From assembly GCA_029940245.1 (NCBI GenBank), contig JAOZRF010000220.1:1-5525 (forward strand): DNA of 5,525 nt, written 5' to 3'. Made by a program: the position numbers and the translations under genes. Each line of letters opens with the position of its first letter. The first letter of the stretch is position 1. The notes under the pieces were generated by a model. It was given only the letters and a program-made list of their open reading frames with translations, was not told where the DNA came from and searched no databases. Below, piece after piece: positions 1 through 5,505 of this stretch. This DNA comes from Desulfobacula sp. GTDB lineage: Bacteria; Desulfobacterota; Desulfobacteria; Desulfobacterales; Desulfobacteraceae.

Positions 1-924
1 CTCTTCCCTGAAGGTGCCGGCATCAACCAAGGATTTTAGATCTTTGTTTAAAGCTGTGATCACCCGGATATCTATTTTCCGTATTCTGGATTCGCCCACT
101 CGTTCGATTTCTTTCTGCTGGAGCACCCGTAACAGTTTTATCTGTATATACGGGGTCATTCCTCCGATTTCGTCTAAAAAGACGGTACCGCTGTCCGCCT
201 GTTCAAATCGACCGACACGATTCTGGCCGGCACCTGTAAAAGCTCCTTTTACATGACCGAACAATTCGCTTTCAAGAAGTGATTCCGGAAGAGCGCTGCA
301 GTTAACTGTAACAAAGGGCTTATCCCGCCGTTCTCCAATGGAATGAATTGCGTTGGCTACTAGTTCTTTCCCTGTACCGCTTTCACCCTGTATCAATATG
401 GTGGCATCACTGGCTGCCGAGGCTTTGATAAAGGAAAAAACGTTTTGCATGATCTGGCTTTTTGCGATAATCCCGCCCAAGTGGTTCAGTTCACCCAGGC
501 GGCGCGTGGCTTCTTCCATTTTTAATCGCGCGTTTTTTAATTCGGTGAGGTCTGTCACTACTTCAACAATGCCAATGATCTCATCGTCTTTACTCCTGAT
601 AACCCGGGCATTTTTTGTGATGGATATATTATGACCGGCTTTATGTTTTAACAGGCATTCTGTTGGTTCAACGCGACCTCGCTTTAAAATACCGCAATCT
701 TTAAAAGTGGCGGGGCATCCTTTTTCAAAGCATTGACTGAAATGCAAGAATCGGCAGCTCTTGTTTTTTATTTCATCGGCCGAATAACCAGTGATTTTTT
801 CCATTGCCGGATTCCAGACAATGATAGTTCCTTTTGGATCAAGGACAAAAATGCCGTCACCGATGGATTCAAGGAGCAACTTTACAAATGCGTTGGTTTG
901 AATTTCATATTTGATATAGGTCAT
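1..924 (-). CDS. Sigma-54-dependent PAS/AAA+ transcriptional regulator (3' end outside window)
   Basis: This is the N-terminal 308 residues of an enhancer-binding activator that uses ATP to open sigma-54 RNA polymerase promoters. The reading frame is open from the ATG at 924 to base 1, so the end of the AAA+ domain and the expected C-terminal helix-turn-helix lie outside. Residues about 10-128 form a PAS domain (GDGIFVLD, WNPAMEKITGYS, ending VVTDLTEL). It carries five cysteines at 57, 65, 70, 77 and 90, which could bind a metal or sense redox; that role is inference. Residues 130-147 look like a coiled-coil linker. The AAA+ domain shows Walker A GESGTGKE (180-187), the sigma-54 contact loop GAFTGA (227-232) and Walker B GTVFLDEIG (246-254). 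The start is supported by AGGA at 932-935. An ATG five bases upstream is out of frame and hits a stop at once. The gene is divergent from the YkgJ-type gene. Family assignment is firm; the target genes are unknown. Confidence 0.95.
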   Translation of the reverse strand, partial: MTYIKYEIQTNAFVKLLLESIGDGIFVLDPKGTIIVWNPAMEKITGYSADEIKNKSCRFLHFSQCFEKGCPATFKDCGILKRGRVEPTECLLKHKAGHNISITKNARVIRSKDDEIIGIVEVVTDLTELKNARLKMEEATRRLGELNHLGGIIAKSQIMQNVFSFIKASAASDATILIQGESGTGKELVANAIHSIGERRDKPFVTVNCSALPESLLESELFGHVKGAFTGAGQNRVGRFEQADSGTVFLDEIGGMTPYIQIKLLRVLQQKEIERVGESRIRKIDIRVITALNKDLKSLVDAGTFREE

Positions 925-1010
925 GACATCTTCCTGATAATAGTGTCATTGCTATAAGCTGCAAATACCAATAATAAAACAACTTTATAACAAACCAAAT
1001 GCTAAGTAAA

Positions 1011-1062
1011 CCTTATATTTATCCATAAAATCGATCATTTTAGTAAGGATAACAAAGAAATG
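1011..1062. promoter_or_regulatory. Imperfect dyad, possible regulator-binding site
   Basis: In the AT-rich divergent spacer, TTATCC (1019-1024) faces GGATAA (1047-1052), and inside them AAAAT (1027-1031) faces ATTTT (1037-1041) around CGATC. An outer CCTTA (1011-1015) is matched by TAAGG (1044-1048). The arms are not equally spaced, so this is an imperfect dyad. It lies just upstream of the -24/-12-like element at 1070. It could be an operator or activator site for the divergent regulator, but AT-rich DNA gives such dyads by chance. The rest of the 925-1129 spacer holds no recognisable gene. Confidence 0.25.
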
Positions 1063-1069
1063 TCGTATT

Positions 1070-1085
1070 TGGCATAAATATTGAA
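1070..1085 (+). promoter_or_regulatory. Candidate sigma-54 (-24/-12) promoter of the YkgJ-type gene
   Basis: The element reads TGGCAT, five bases, TTGAA, with the GG at 1071-1072 and ten bases before the GA at 1083-1084. This is the sigma-54 spacing, with one departure from consensus: GA instead of GC at -12. Transcription would start near 1096 and leave a leader of about 34 bases before the GTG at 1130. Two things add weight: a sigma-54 activator is divergent from this site, and a nearly identical element (14 of 16 positions) lies upstream of aprB. The missing -12 C would weaken it. Confidence 0.4.
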
Positions 1086-1129
1086 TGCTGTTATTATAAT
1101 TATTTTAAATATTTTTTTTAGGAGGATAC

Positions 1130-1921
1130 GTGATTGATTACAAATATAGCGGGTTAAACGTGTTAAAGCCTGAAGATGATTTTTGTTTTGAATGTAACAG
1201 TCAACTGGACTGTTTTACACGGTGTTGCCGGAACGTTAATATATTTTTAATGCCCTATGATATTATTCAATTGAAAAATTGTCTGAACATATTGTCCGGT
1301 GCATTTTTACAAAAATATACATATACCCTTATGGGGAAAAGCGGCTTGCCCGTAGTGGGATTAAAAATGAATAATGATGAACAAAAAAGCTGTCCATTTG
1401 TAACTGATTCCGGATGTGCAGTATATGAAAGCCGTCCCTGGGCATGCCGTGTTTATCCCCTGCAGCCGGAGTCAACCAGGATCACTGAAAAAAAAGGAAA
1501 GGTTTATTATTCAATCATGGATGTGCCTTTCTGCCTGGGGTTTAAATCGGATACGACGTCAACTGTAAAAGGATGGCTTGATCGACAAGGTGTCCCGATT
1601 TATCAGGAGATGGAATCATTATTCAAGGATATAACCACGGCTTTGTTTTTAAGTGATAAAAAAATTGAAAACAAACAAATTCAGGAAATGTTTTTTATGG
1701 CATGCTATGATATTGATCAATTCAGACAATTCGTTTTTGAAACCAGTTTTTTAAAACAATTTGATATTGAAGAGCAGGAAATTGCCCAGATTCGTCGAAA
1801 CGATATTGCACTTTACAGGTTTGCCATGAAATGGATTGAATTCGGTTTGCTCAATCAACAAGGGCTGAAGCTGAAACCACACGTTATGGCCGCTAAAAAG
1901 GAAAAACTCGGCATTAAATAA
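1130..1921 (+). CDS. YkgJ-family cysteine-cluster protein (UPF0153-like)
   Basis: This 263-residue protein belongs to the YkgJ/UPF0153 cysteine-cluster group, thought to bind zinc or an Fe-S cluster through conserved cysteines; the biochemical role is not known. Visible motifs are C19-x2-C22-x5-C28-x3-C32-C33-R near the N-terminus and CPF (C88), C96-x2-YESRPWACRVYPL with C106, then C135. The C-terminal half (about 150-263) is charged, probably helical and cysteine-poor except for one residue. No signal peptide or membrane segment is seen, so it is likely cytoplasmic. The start is GTG at 1130, with a strong AGGAGG at 1120-1125 only four bases away. The gene is divergent from the sigma-54 regulator and converges on the small zinc-ribbon gene nine bases past its stop. 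A candidate sigma-54 promoter lies at 1070-1085. A role in maturing or protecting a redox enzyme such as APS reductase is possible but only inferred from location. Confidence 0.88.
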   Translation: MIDYKYSGLNVLKPEDDFCFECNSQLDCFTRCCRNVNIFLMPYDIIQLKNCLNILSGAFLQKYTYTLMGKSGLPVVGLKMNNDEQKSCPFVTDSGCAVYESRPWACRVYPLQPESTRITEKKGKVYYSIMDVPFCLGFKSDTTSTVKGWLDRQGVPIYQEMESLFKDITTALFLSDKKIENKQIQEMFFMACYDIDQFRQFVFETSFLKQFDIEEQEIAQIRRNDIALYRFAMKWIEFGLLNQQGLKLKPHVMAAKKEKLGIK

Positions 1922-1929
1922 CCGTGTGG
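1877..1929. terminator. Nested inverted repeat between convergent genes, possible bidirectional terminator
   Basis: CCACACGTTAT (1877-1887) pairs with ATAACCGTGTGG (1918-1929) with a single bulged C. Inside it, GCCG (1889-1892) pairs with CGGC (1909-1912). The structure covers the last codons and stop of the YkgJ-type gene and ends two bases before the stop of the convergent zinc-ribbon gene. On the plus strand a T-rich stretch follows from about 1944, as in an intrinsic terminator, but it is not directly adjacent. The long loop makes this a moderate call. Confidence 0.4.
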
Positions 1930-1930
1930 G

Positions 1931-2197
1931 TTAGTCCATAATATTTTCTTTTAAGGCATCCACTGACCATGCCGGCAGAGGCATATATTTGCCTGAATCA
2001 GGATCAAATTTGCACCGGTATGAGGCATAGGTTTTTTGTGTTTCCCACATATATTGCCATCCTTCAATAAAATAAGGGCAATTTTCATTAAAACAAACAT
2101 AGAAGAATTCATTTTTCCAGGTCGATGCGACCGGGACCTTCCATTTTTTCATTTCCGCTTTACAATATGGGCAAACAGGTCTTTTTTCACTTGTCAT
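1931..2197 (-). CDS. Small zinc-ribbon-like protein of unknown function
   Basis: This 88-residue protein has a CPYC knuckle (C9, C12) and a second pair, C35 and C40, in YVCFNENCPYF, which together look like a four-cysteine zinc ribbon resembling ogr/Delta-like zinc fingers. The rest is rich in aromatic residues (EGWQYMWE, then MPLPAWSVDAL). I recall similar small proteins in Desulfobacterota but cannot name a function. I chose the ATG at 2197 because it overlaps the stop of the upstream gene as ATGA (2194-2197), a usual sign of translational coupling. A TTG three codons earlier (2206) would extend the overlap and is less likely. The weak AAGG nine bases upstream fits coupling. The gene is last in the minus-strand group that starts at aprB or just below aprA, and it converges on the YkgJ-type gene. 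It could bind nucleic acid or protein. Confidence 0.8.
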   Translation of the reverse strand: MTSEKRPVCPYCKAEMKKWKVPVASTWKNEFFYVCFNENCPYFIEGWQYMWETQKTYASYRCKFDPDSGKYMPLPAWSVDALKENIMD

Positions 2198-2469
2198 GAC
2201 AAACAACCTTGTTGTGTTAGGGTTTTAAAAATTTTTTCACATGAACAGCTAAATCCTTTGGAATATGCCGGGAAATTAAAGGAGGAATCCGCTAAGAATC
2301 TGTTTAAGATTCCCGCCCTGAATATATCCCAGTGAGCGGGTATGGCCTTTTCTCTGGATATGGCGGCGAGGTCTTCATAATCAGCCTCTTCATGAGCAAA
2401 GGTTAATCCATGAGTATAGCCCAAATCATACCATTTTTGTATATTGTCTGTTTGATTGCTTTTTTTCAT
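2194..2469 (-). CDS. Small conserved-looking hypothetical protein, coupled to the zinc-ribbon gene
   Basis: This 91-residue protein is soluble and has no membrane segment. Its notable stretches are WYDLGYTHGLTFAHEEADYEDL (residues 13-34, given here only by its ends WYDLGY and DYEDL), AIPAHWDIFRAGILN (42-56) and a cysteine pair C75/C77 in GFSCSCEKIF. I recall a similar pattern in Desulfobacterota proteins without known function. The start is uncertain: the frame stays open to an ATG at 2565, but that extension would translate the long hairpin at 2501-2541 and reads like random sequence, so I prefer the ATG at 2469 although its ribosome site is poor. Its stop overlaps the next gene by four bases, so the two are very likely made together. 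It begins 134 bases after the aprA stop and might be expressed by read-through from aprBA. No function is proposed. Confidence 0.68.
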   Translation of the reverse strand: MKKSNQTDNIQKWYDLGYTHGLTFAHEEADYEDLAAISREKAIPAHWDIFRAGILNRFLADSSFNFPAYSKGFSCSCEKIFKTLTQQGCLS

Positions 2470-2500
2470 CAGTTTGTTACCGAATTTATTACAATTGTTG

Positions 2501-2541
2501 ATTACAGCCGAACAAAAGGTCGTTTTTTGTCCGGCTGTAAT
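2501..2541 (-). terminator. Long hairpin downstream of aprA, candidate terminator or mRNA 3'-end stabiliser
   Basis: A 17-bp inverted repeat (arms 2501-2517 and 2525-2541, seven-base loop) has the core CAGCCG/CGGCTG. The single mismatch (2511 with 2531) is A-C in plus-strand RNA but a G-U wobble in minus-strand RNA, so the stem is unbroken only in the aprA direction. It lies 62 bases past the aprA stop. No T-run follows on either strand, so a classical intrinsic terminator is not certain. It may be partial, setting high aprBA and lower downstream expression. Confidence 0.55.
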
Positions 2542-2603
2542 TTGAAGGGATACTGTGAATGGCATTACACAAGTATCTCAAGCGGAAAGGATGTATTGCT
2601 TAT

Positions 2604-4556
2604 TTACATCCCTACCACTTTATCGATTTGAACCAAATTGTGTTTGGTTCGTTTAAAAACGTTGAATTCATCTTTTTCTTCATCGTAGACTGAATTGACA
2701 AACACATCTCCCCAATTTTCCTGATCCATTTTGGGAAAATCCGTTCGATAGAAATATCCGGGCCATCGTGTTTCCTCTCTAAATAATTTGTGGCGGGTAT
2801 GTGCTTCAGCCAGTTGAACTCTTTGTATGTTTTCCCAACACCGCATTAACTCATGGAGGTTCCTGGCACCAAGCTTAGAAAGGTCTTCTTTGAGCATTTT
2901 TAATTCTTTGAGGGCAATGTTAAGTGTGACGGCAGAGCAATTATACTGAGAACCGCAGCCGCCGGCATATTCATCCATAATTTTATTGAGGCGGAATAAT
3001 GCCATTTTAGGGGTAATAAAGTAGGGGTTGACCTCTTCCACCGGCAGGTCATATCGTTTTTTAGCTGCCCCCAGAGTGGTATACCCGGCGTTCTCTTCAT
3101 AATGCGCCAATGGCGCTTGGATATCTGCTTTGAGTTTTTCAATAACATCAGTATCCGGTTCTGGTATACCAGCGTTTTCAACACAGAATTTTATAGCTGC
3201 TTTGGCAGCAATTCTACCTTCTGTAAATGAACCTGATGAAAATTTATGGCTTGAGTTGGCAACACCATCACCCGCTGCAAAAAGCCCTTTTATTGTTGTC
3301 ATGCGGTTATACCCGAAGAAATAATCGTCTTTGGAATCCTCGGTTTGGATATCTTCCGGTCCGCTTGTCCAGGCGCCTGAAGCCCCTGAATGAGACCCGA
3401 TGAAATAAGGTTCTGACGGCATGATTTCAGAAGGCCTTTCTTCCGGGAAAACATCCTTTGATGCCCAGAGAACCGCCTGACTGATGGTCATGTCCAAAAA
3501 ATCCTCCCATGCTTCAGCTTCAAGCTTTTTCATTTCTTTTTTATAGGTTTTTTTATCAGGTGCTGCTTCTGCGATTTTGGCAATGGCTTTATCCGTATGA
3601 ATTAATATGGGACCGTGCCCTTTTTCATACATCTCTTTCATCATCAGATGATTGCGCAGACAGGTGGGAATGGGTTTTACCTTTCCATAAGGCGGCCAGT
3701 TATGCAGCTCCCCGCCTTCAGCGAGCCCTTCTCCCATGTAATCAAACCCGGTGGCCGAGGTGGCTGTTGCCTTGAAAAGTAAAAACCATGCCCCCACGGG
3801 TCCATAGCCATCTTTATACCTCGCAGGGATAAAGACCACCTCTTGGGAACTCATTTCAGCACCGGCTGCTGTGGTCAGATAGGAACTGGACCCGGAATTC
3901 CATGGGGGATACCATGCCCGACCCAATCCTTCGCCTGTGGACCGTGGTTTGAAAACATGTACTGCACCGCCTGCACTGACAATACAGGCATTGCACTTAA
4001 ATACATAAATTTTCTGTTCCCTGACACTAAATCCAATTGCACCACAGACACGTTCTTTATCATTTTTATCCAGCAGTAGTTTAATGATAAAGACACGTTC
4101 ATAAATGTTATCTATGCCCACAGCTGTTTTGGCAGCTTCAGCGACAATGGCTTTGTATGATTCCCCGTTGATCATCAGCTGCCATCTCCCCTCATGTACA
4201 TAGTTTCCTTCTTTGTCTTTCCAGATTGGTAAGCCAAATTTTTCAAATAAGTGTACACTGCCGTTTACATGCCTGGAAATGTCCATTACAAGGTCATCCC
4301 GGCAAAGACCCATTAAGTCTTGGCGGACATAGCTTAAATAATCCACAGGTGTATTGTCGCCTTGATACTGATTTATCGCGGAAAGTCCCATGCCCACTGC
4401 GCCACTGCGCTCCATGGCTGCTTTATCCACGACGGTTACTTTTAAATTATTCTGTTTGGCCCAGTGCGCTGCTTCTATGCATGCACCAGATCCGGCCATG
4501 CCTGGACCAATGATCAAAAGATCTGTTGATACTTCAATAGTTTCAAAATTCTGCAT
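2604..4556 (-). CDS. aprA: Adenylylsulfate reductase, alpha subunit (FAD flavoprotein)
   Basis: AprA is the catalytic subunit of cytoplasmic APS reductase, which reduces adenosine 5'-phosphosulfate to sulfite and AMP at FAD in dissimilatory sulfate reduction. The 650 residues match the family's usual length. The FAD-binding fold begins with G17-P-G19-M-A-G22, with proline where many relatives have glycine, and continues with ERSGAVGMGLSAIN. By motif alignment with the Archaeoglobus enzyme, the active-site residues Asn74, Trp234, Arg265, Leu278 and His398 correspond to N62, W215 (RAWYP), R246 (FIPAR), L259 and H389 (SHSG), all present. A late FAD motif is GLFAAGDGVANSSHKFSSGS (424-443). The start ATG has AGGA a few bases upstream, overlapping the aprB end, and the two genes are ten bases apart, so they are one transcript. 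Unusually, qmoABC does not follow; two small genes do. No frameshift or missing key residue is seen. The lineage looks Desulfobacterales-like. Confidence 0.98.
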   Translation of the reverse strand: MQNFETIEVSTDLLIIGPGMAGSGACIEAAHWAKQNNLKVTVVDKAAMERSGAVGMGLSAINQYQGDNTPVDYLSYVRQDLMGLCRDDLVMDISRHVNGSVHLFEKFGLPIWKDKEGNYVHEGRWQLMINGESYKAIVAEAAKTAVGIDNIYERVFIIKLLLDKNDKERVCGAIGFSVREQKIYVFKCNACIVSAGGAVHVFKPRSTGEGLGRAWYPPWNSGSSSYLTTAAGAEMSSQEVVFIPARYKDGYGPVGAWFLLFKATATSATGFDYMGEGLAEGGELHNWPPYGKVKPIPTCLRNHLMMKEMYEKGHGPILIHTDKAIAKIAEAAPDKKTYKKEMKKLEAEAWEDFLDMTISQAVLWASKDVFPEERPSEIMPSEPYFIGSHSGASGAWTSGPEDIQTEDSKDDYFFGYNRMTTIKGLFAAGDGVANSSHKFSSGSFTEGRIAAKAAIKFCVENAGIPEPDTDVIEKLKADIQAPLAHYEENAGYTTLGAAKKRYDLPVEEVNPYFITPKMALFRLNKIMDEYAGGCGSQYNCSAVTLNIALKELKMLKEDLSKLGARNLHELMRCWENIQRVQLAEAHTRHKLFREETRWPGYFYRTDFPKMDQENWGDVFVNSVYDEEKDEFNVFKRTKHNLVQIDKVVGM

Positions 4557-4566
4557 GATTTATCCT

Positions 4567-5010
4567 TTAATTTTTGAAGGTCCATAATTTATCAGCTTTT
4601 AAAGAAGCCGGCTCCGTAAACAATAGCTGGTCATCTAATGTTCCGGTACCTTCGCCAAAATCACCATCGGGTACTACATTTCCCTCAGCCACTGTCCGGA
4701 TTGGGAATTTAAAGCGCTTCACGGTTCCTCCCCTGAAACTGACTGTCCACATAATATCATCACTGCCCCTTAGCGGCACAACATTTGCGCCCAGAGGTGT
4801 AAAGTCAGCATACCCTCTGACTTCGATGGCCTGGGACGGGCAGATCTTGACACAATTATAGCATTCCCAGCACATGTCAGGTTCTGAATTGTAGGCTTTC
4901 ATCAAGTCTTCGTCTAAAGTCATAAGATCGTTAGGACAGATGTATTCACAAGCGGTTTTATCGCCTCCCTTGCATCCGTCACATTTTTCATTAATGACAT
5001 AACTTGGCAT
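4567..5010 (-). CDS. aprB: Adenylylsulfate reductase, beta subunit (two [4Fe-4S] ferredoxin-like)
   Basis: AprB passes electrons from the partner donor to the FAD of AprA. The 147 residues match the shorter AprB type (the Archaeoglobus protein is of similar size; Desulfovibrio forms are longer). The N-terminal ferredoxin domain has two cysteine sets, C10, C13, C21, C25 and C47, C50, C53, C57, enough for two [4Fe-4S] clusters. The insertion between C13 and C21 is typical of AprB. W48 matches the tryptophan known in Archaeoglobus AprB to lie between a cluster and FAD. A middle beta-rich segment (about 66-105) and a C-terminal tail (106-147), which in known structures wraps around AprA, complete it. 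The start ATG has a strong AGGAGG at 5015-5020. The gene is upstream of and co-transcribed with aprA. A sigma-54-type promoter lies about 220 bases upstream. No sat gene is found next to it in this window. Confidence 0.98.
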   Translation of the reverse strand: MPSYVINEKCDGCKGGDKTACEYICPNDLMTLDEDLMKAYNSEPDMCWECYNCVKICPSQAIEVRGYADFTPLGANVVPLRGSDDIMWTVSFRGGTVKRFKFPIRTVAEGNVVPDGDFGEGTGTLDDQLLFTEPASLKADKLWTFKN

Positions 5011-5229
5011 TTTACCTCCTTTAATACTTACATAGATTTAAATAGTTATTACCATTTTAAGCTTACGTTATCATGACTCTGGTTGAGTTATTGTATCAAT
5101 TTCTTTCATTGTTTACTCTGAGTGTAATAGTAAGAGTTAATTGTCAAAAAACAGCTACAAGGATTGAGAAATGAAGAATGCATACCTGCTCGCTGAGTGA
5201 TTAAGTAAGCTTCCTGTTTCATTTTAATT

Positions 5230-5254
5230 CTGCAATATGTATGCCATATTGCAG
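5230..5254. repeat. Perfect inverted repeat overlapping the aprBA promoter candidate
   Basis: CTGCAATATG (5230-5239) and CATATTGCAG (5245-5254) are perfect ten-base arms around TATGC. It could be an operator for a dimeric protein or a hairpin in RNA. It wholly covers the -24/-12 element, so a protein bound here would block sigma-54 polymerase. There is no T-run after it on either strand, which argues against an intrinsic terminator. Confidence 0.6.
5231..5246 (-). promoter_or_regulatory. Candidate sigma-54 (-24/-12) promoter for aprBA
   Basis: Read on the minus strand the element is TGGCAT, ACATA, TTGCA. It has the invariant GG and GC separated by ten bases, and differs from the TGGCAC-N5-TTGCA consensus only at the last base of the first block. 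Transcription would start near 5220 toward aprB, the first gene downstream. Enhancer-like palindromes lie about 105-130 bases upstream of the -24 GG, in the range usual for sigma-54 activators. Its overlap with a perfect inverted repeat could mean the match arises from a different function. Confidence 0.5.
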
Positions 5255-5334
5255 CGGTCTTTATGGGGCCTGGATAAAAACGATAATATATTAAAAACAG
5301 TTAGTTAGAGTTAATGGTTTGGGTAAGCGCAATA

Positions 5335-5505
5335 TGGTGACTGGATAGGCGGCGCCACTAAGAATGTTGTGGCGCCACTTATTAATTACGAGTTAACCTC
5401 TCAATTAGCATGGGATAGCGAAGTGGATAATAACGAAAATCATTACATAGTATTCATATTTCAAATTAGTAAATTAGTGAATAGTGAAAAGGTTGGTGAC
5501 TGGAT
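5335..5505 (+). repeat. Two copies of a 12-base direct repeat, 159 bp apart
   Basis: TGGTGACTGGAT occurs at 5335-5346 and again at 5494-5505, and both copies are followed within a few bases by CGGCG or GGCGGCG. The span given covers both copies. They may be binding sites or traces of a local duplication; the DNA between them is not duplicated as a whole. Confidence 0.45.
5351..5378. promoter_or_regulatory. Paired GGCGCC palindromes, candidate upstream activator sites
   Basis: GGCGCCACT occurs at 5351-5359 and 5371-5379, exactly 20 bp apart, or about two helical turns. The right copy is the centre of a perfect ten-base palindrome GTGGCGCCAC (5369-5378). The first copy's GGCGCCAC also pairs with GTGGCGCC (5369-5376) as an 8-bp stem with a ten-base loop. 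The GC-rich island stands out in AT-rich surroundings. Position and spacing fit two dimers of a regulator acting on the aprBA promoter; a terminator of a gene beyond the window edge is the main alternative. Confidence 0.45.

Noticed and set aside
733..957. Plus-strand open frame over the start of the regulator gene, and similar open frames opposite aprA and aprB
   Set aside because: They lie antisense to genes with clear conserved domains, lack ribosome sites and give no recognisable protein; they are shadows of the real genes.
2195..2206. TTG start at 2206 for the zinc-ribbon gene
   Set aside because: The ATG at 2197 overlaps the preceding stop as ATGA, the more usual coupling arrangement.
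2470..2565. A 32-residue N-terminal extension of the small hypothetical gene, using the ATG at 2565
   Set aside because: It would translate both arms of the long hairpin at 2501-2541 and has no clear ribosome site; the shorter start at 2469 is more sensible.
3751..3801. AprA active-site neighbourhood differing from Desulfovibrio (ENR replaced by EVV before FIPAR) as a sign of an inactive or novel enzyme
   Set aside because: The key arginine in FIPAR and the other substrate-contact residues are present, and as I recall Desulfobacter-type AprA also has SQEV here, so this is probably lineage variation.
5119..5147. TTGACA on the minus strand as a sigma-70 promoter for aprBA
   Set aside because: The sequence at the proper -10 distance (CACTCA) is poor, and the better TATTAC is only 12 bases away. 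It remains a weak alternative.
5071..5183. Two tiny minus-strand ORFs in the aprB leader (25 codons starting at 5183, then 12 codons starting at 5109), overlapping as ATGA
   Set aside because: Neither has a good ribosome site, the peptides look random and AT-rich leaders give such ORFs by chance. A leader-peptide role cannot be supported from one sequence.
5290..5400. Integron attC-like site suggested by GTTA-type motifs around the GGCGCC palindromes
   Set aside because: Properly placed complementary core sites with attC geometry could not be found, and there is no integrase or cassette gene.
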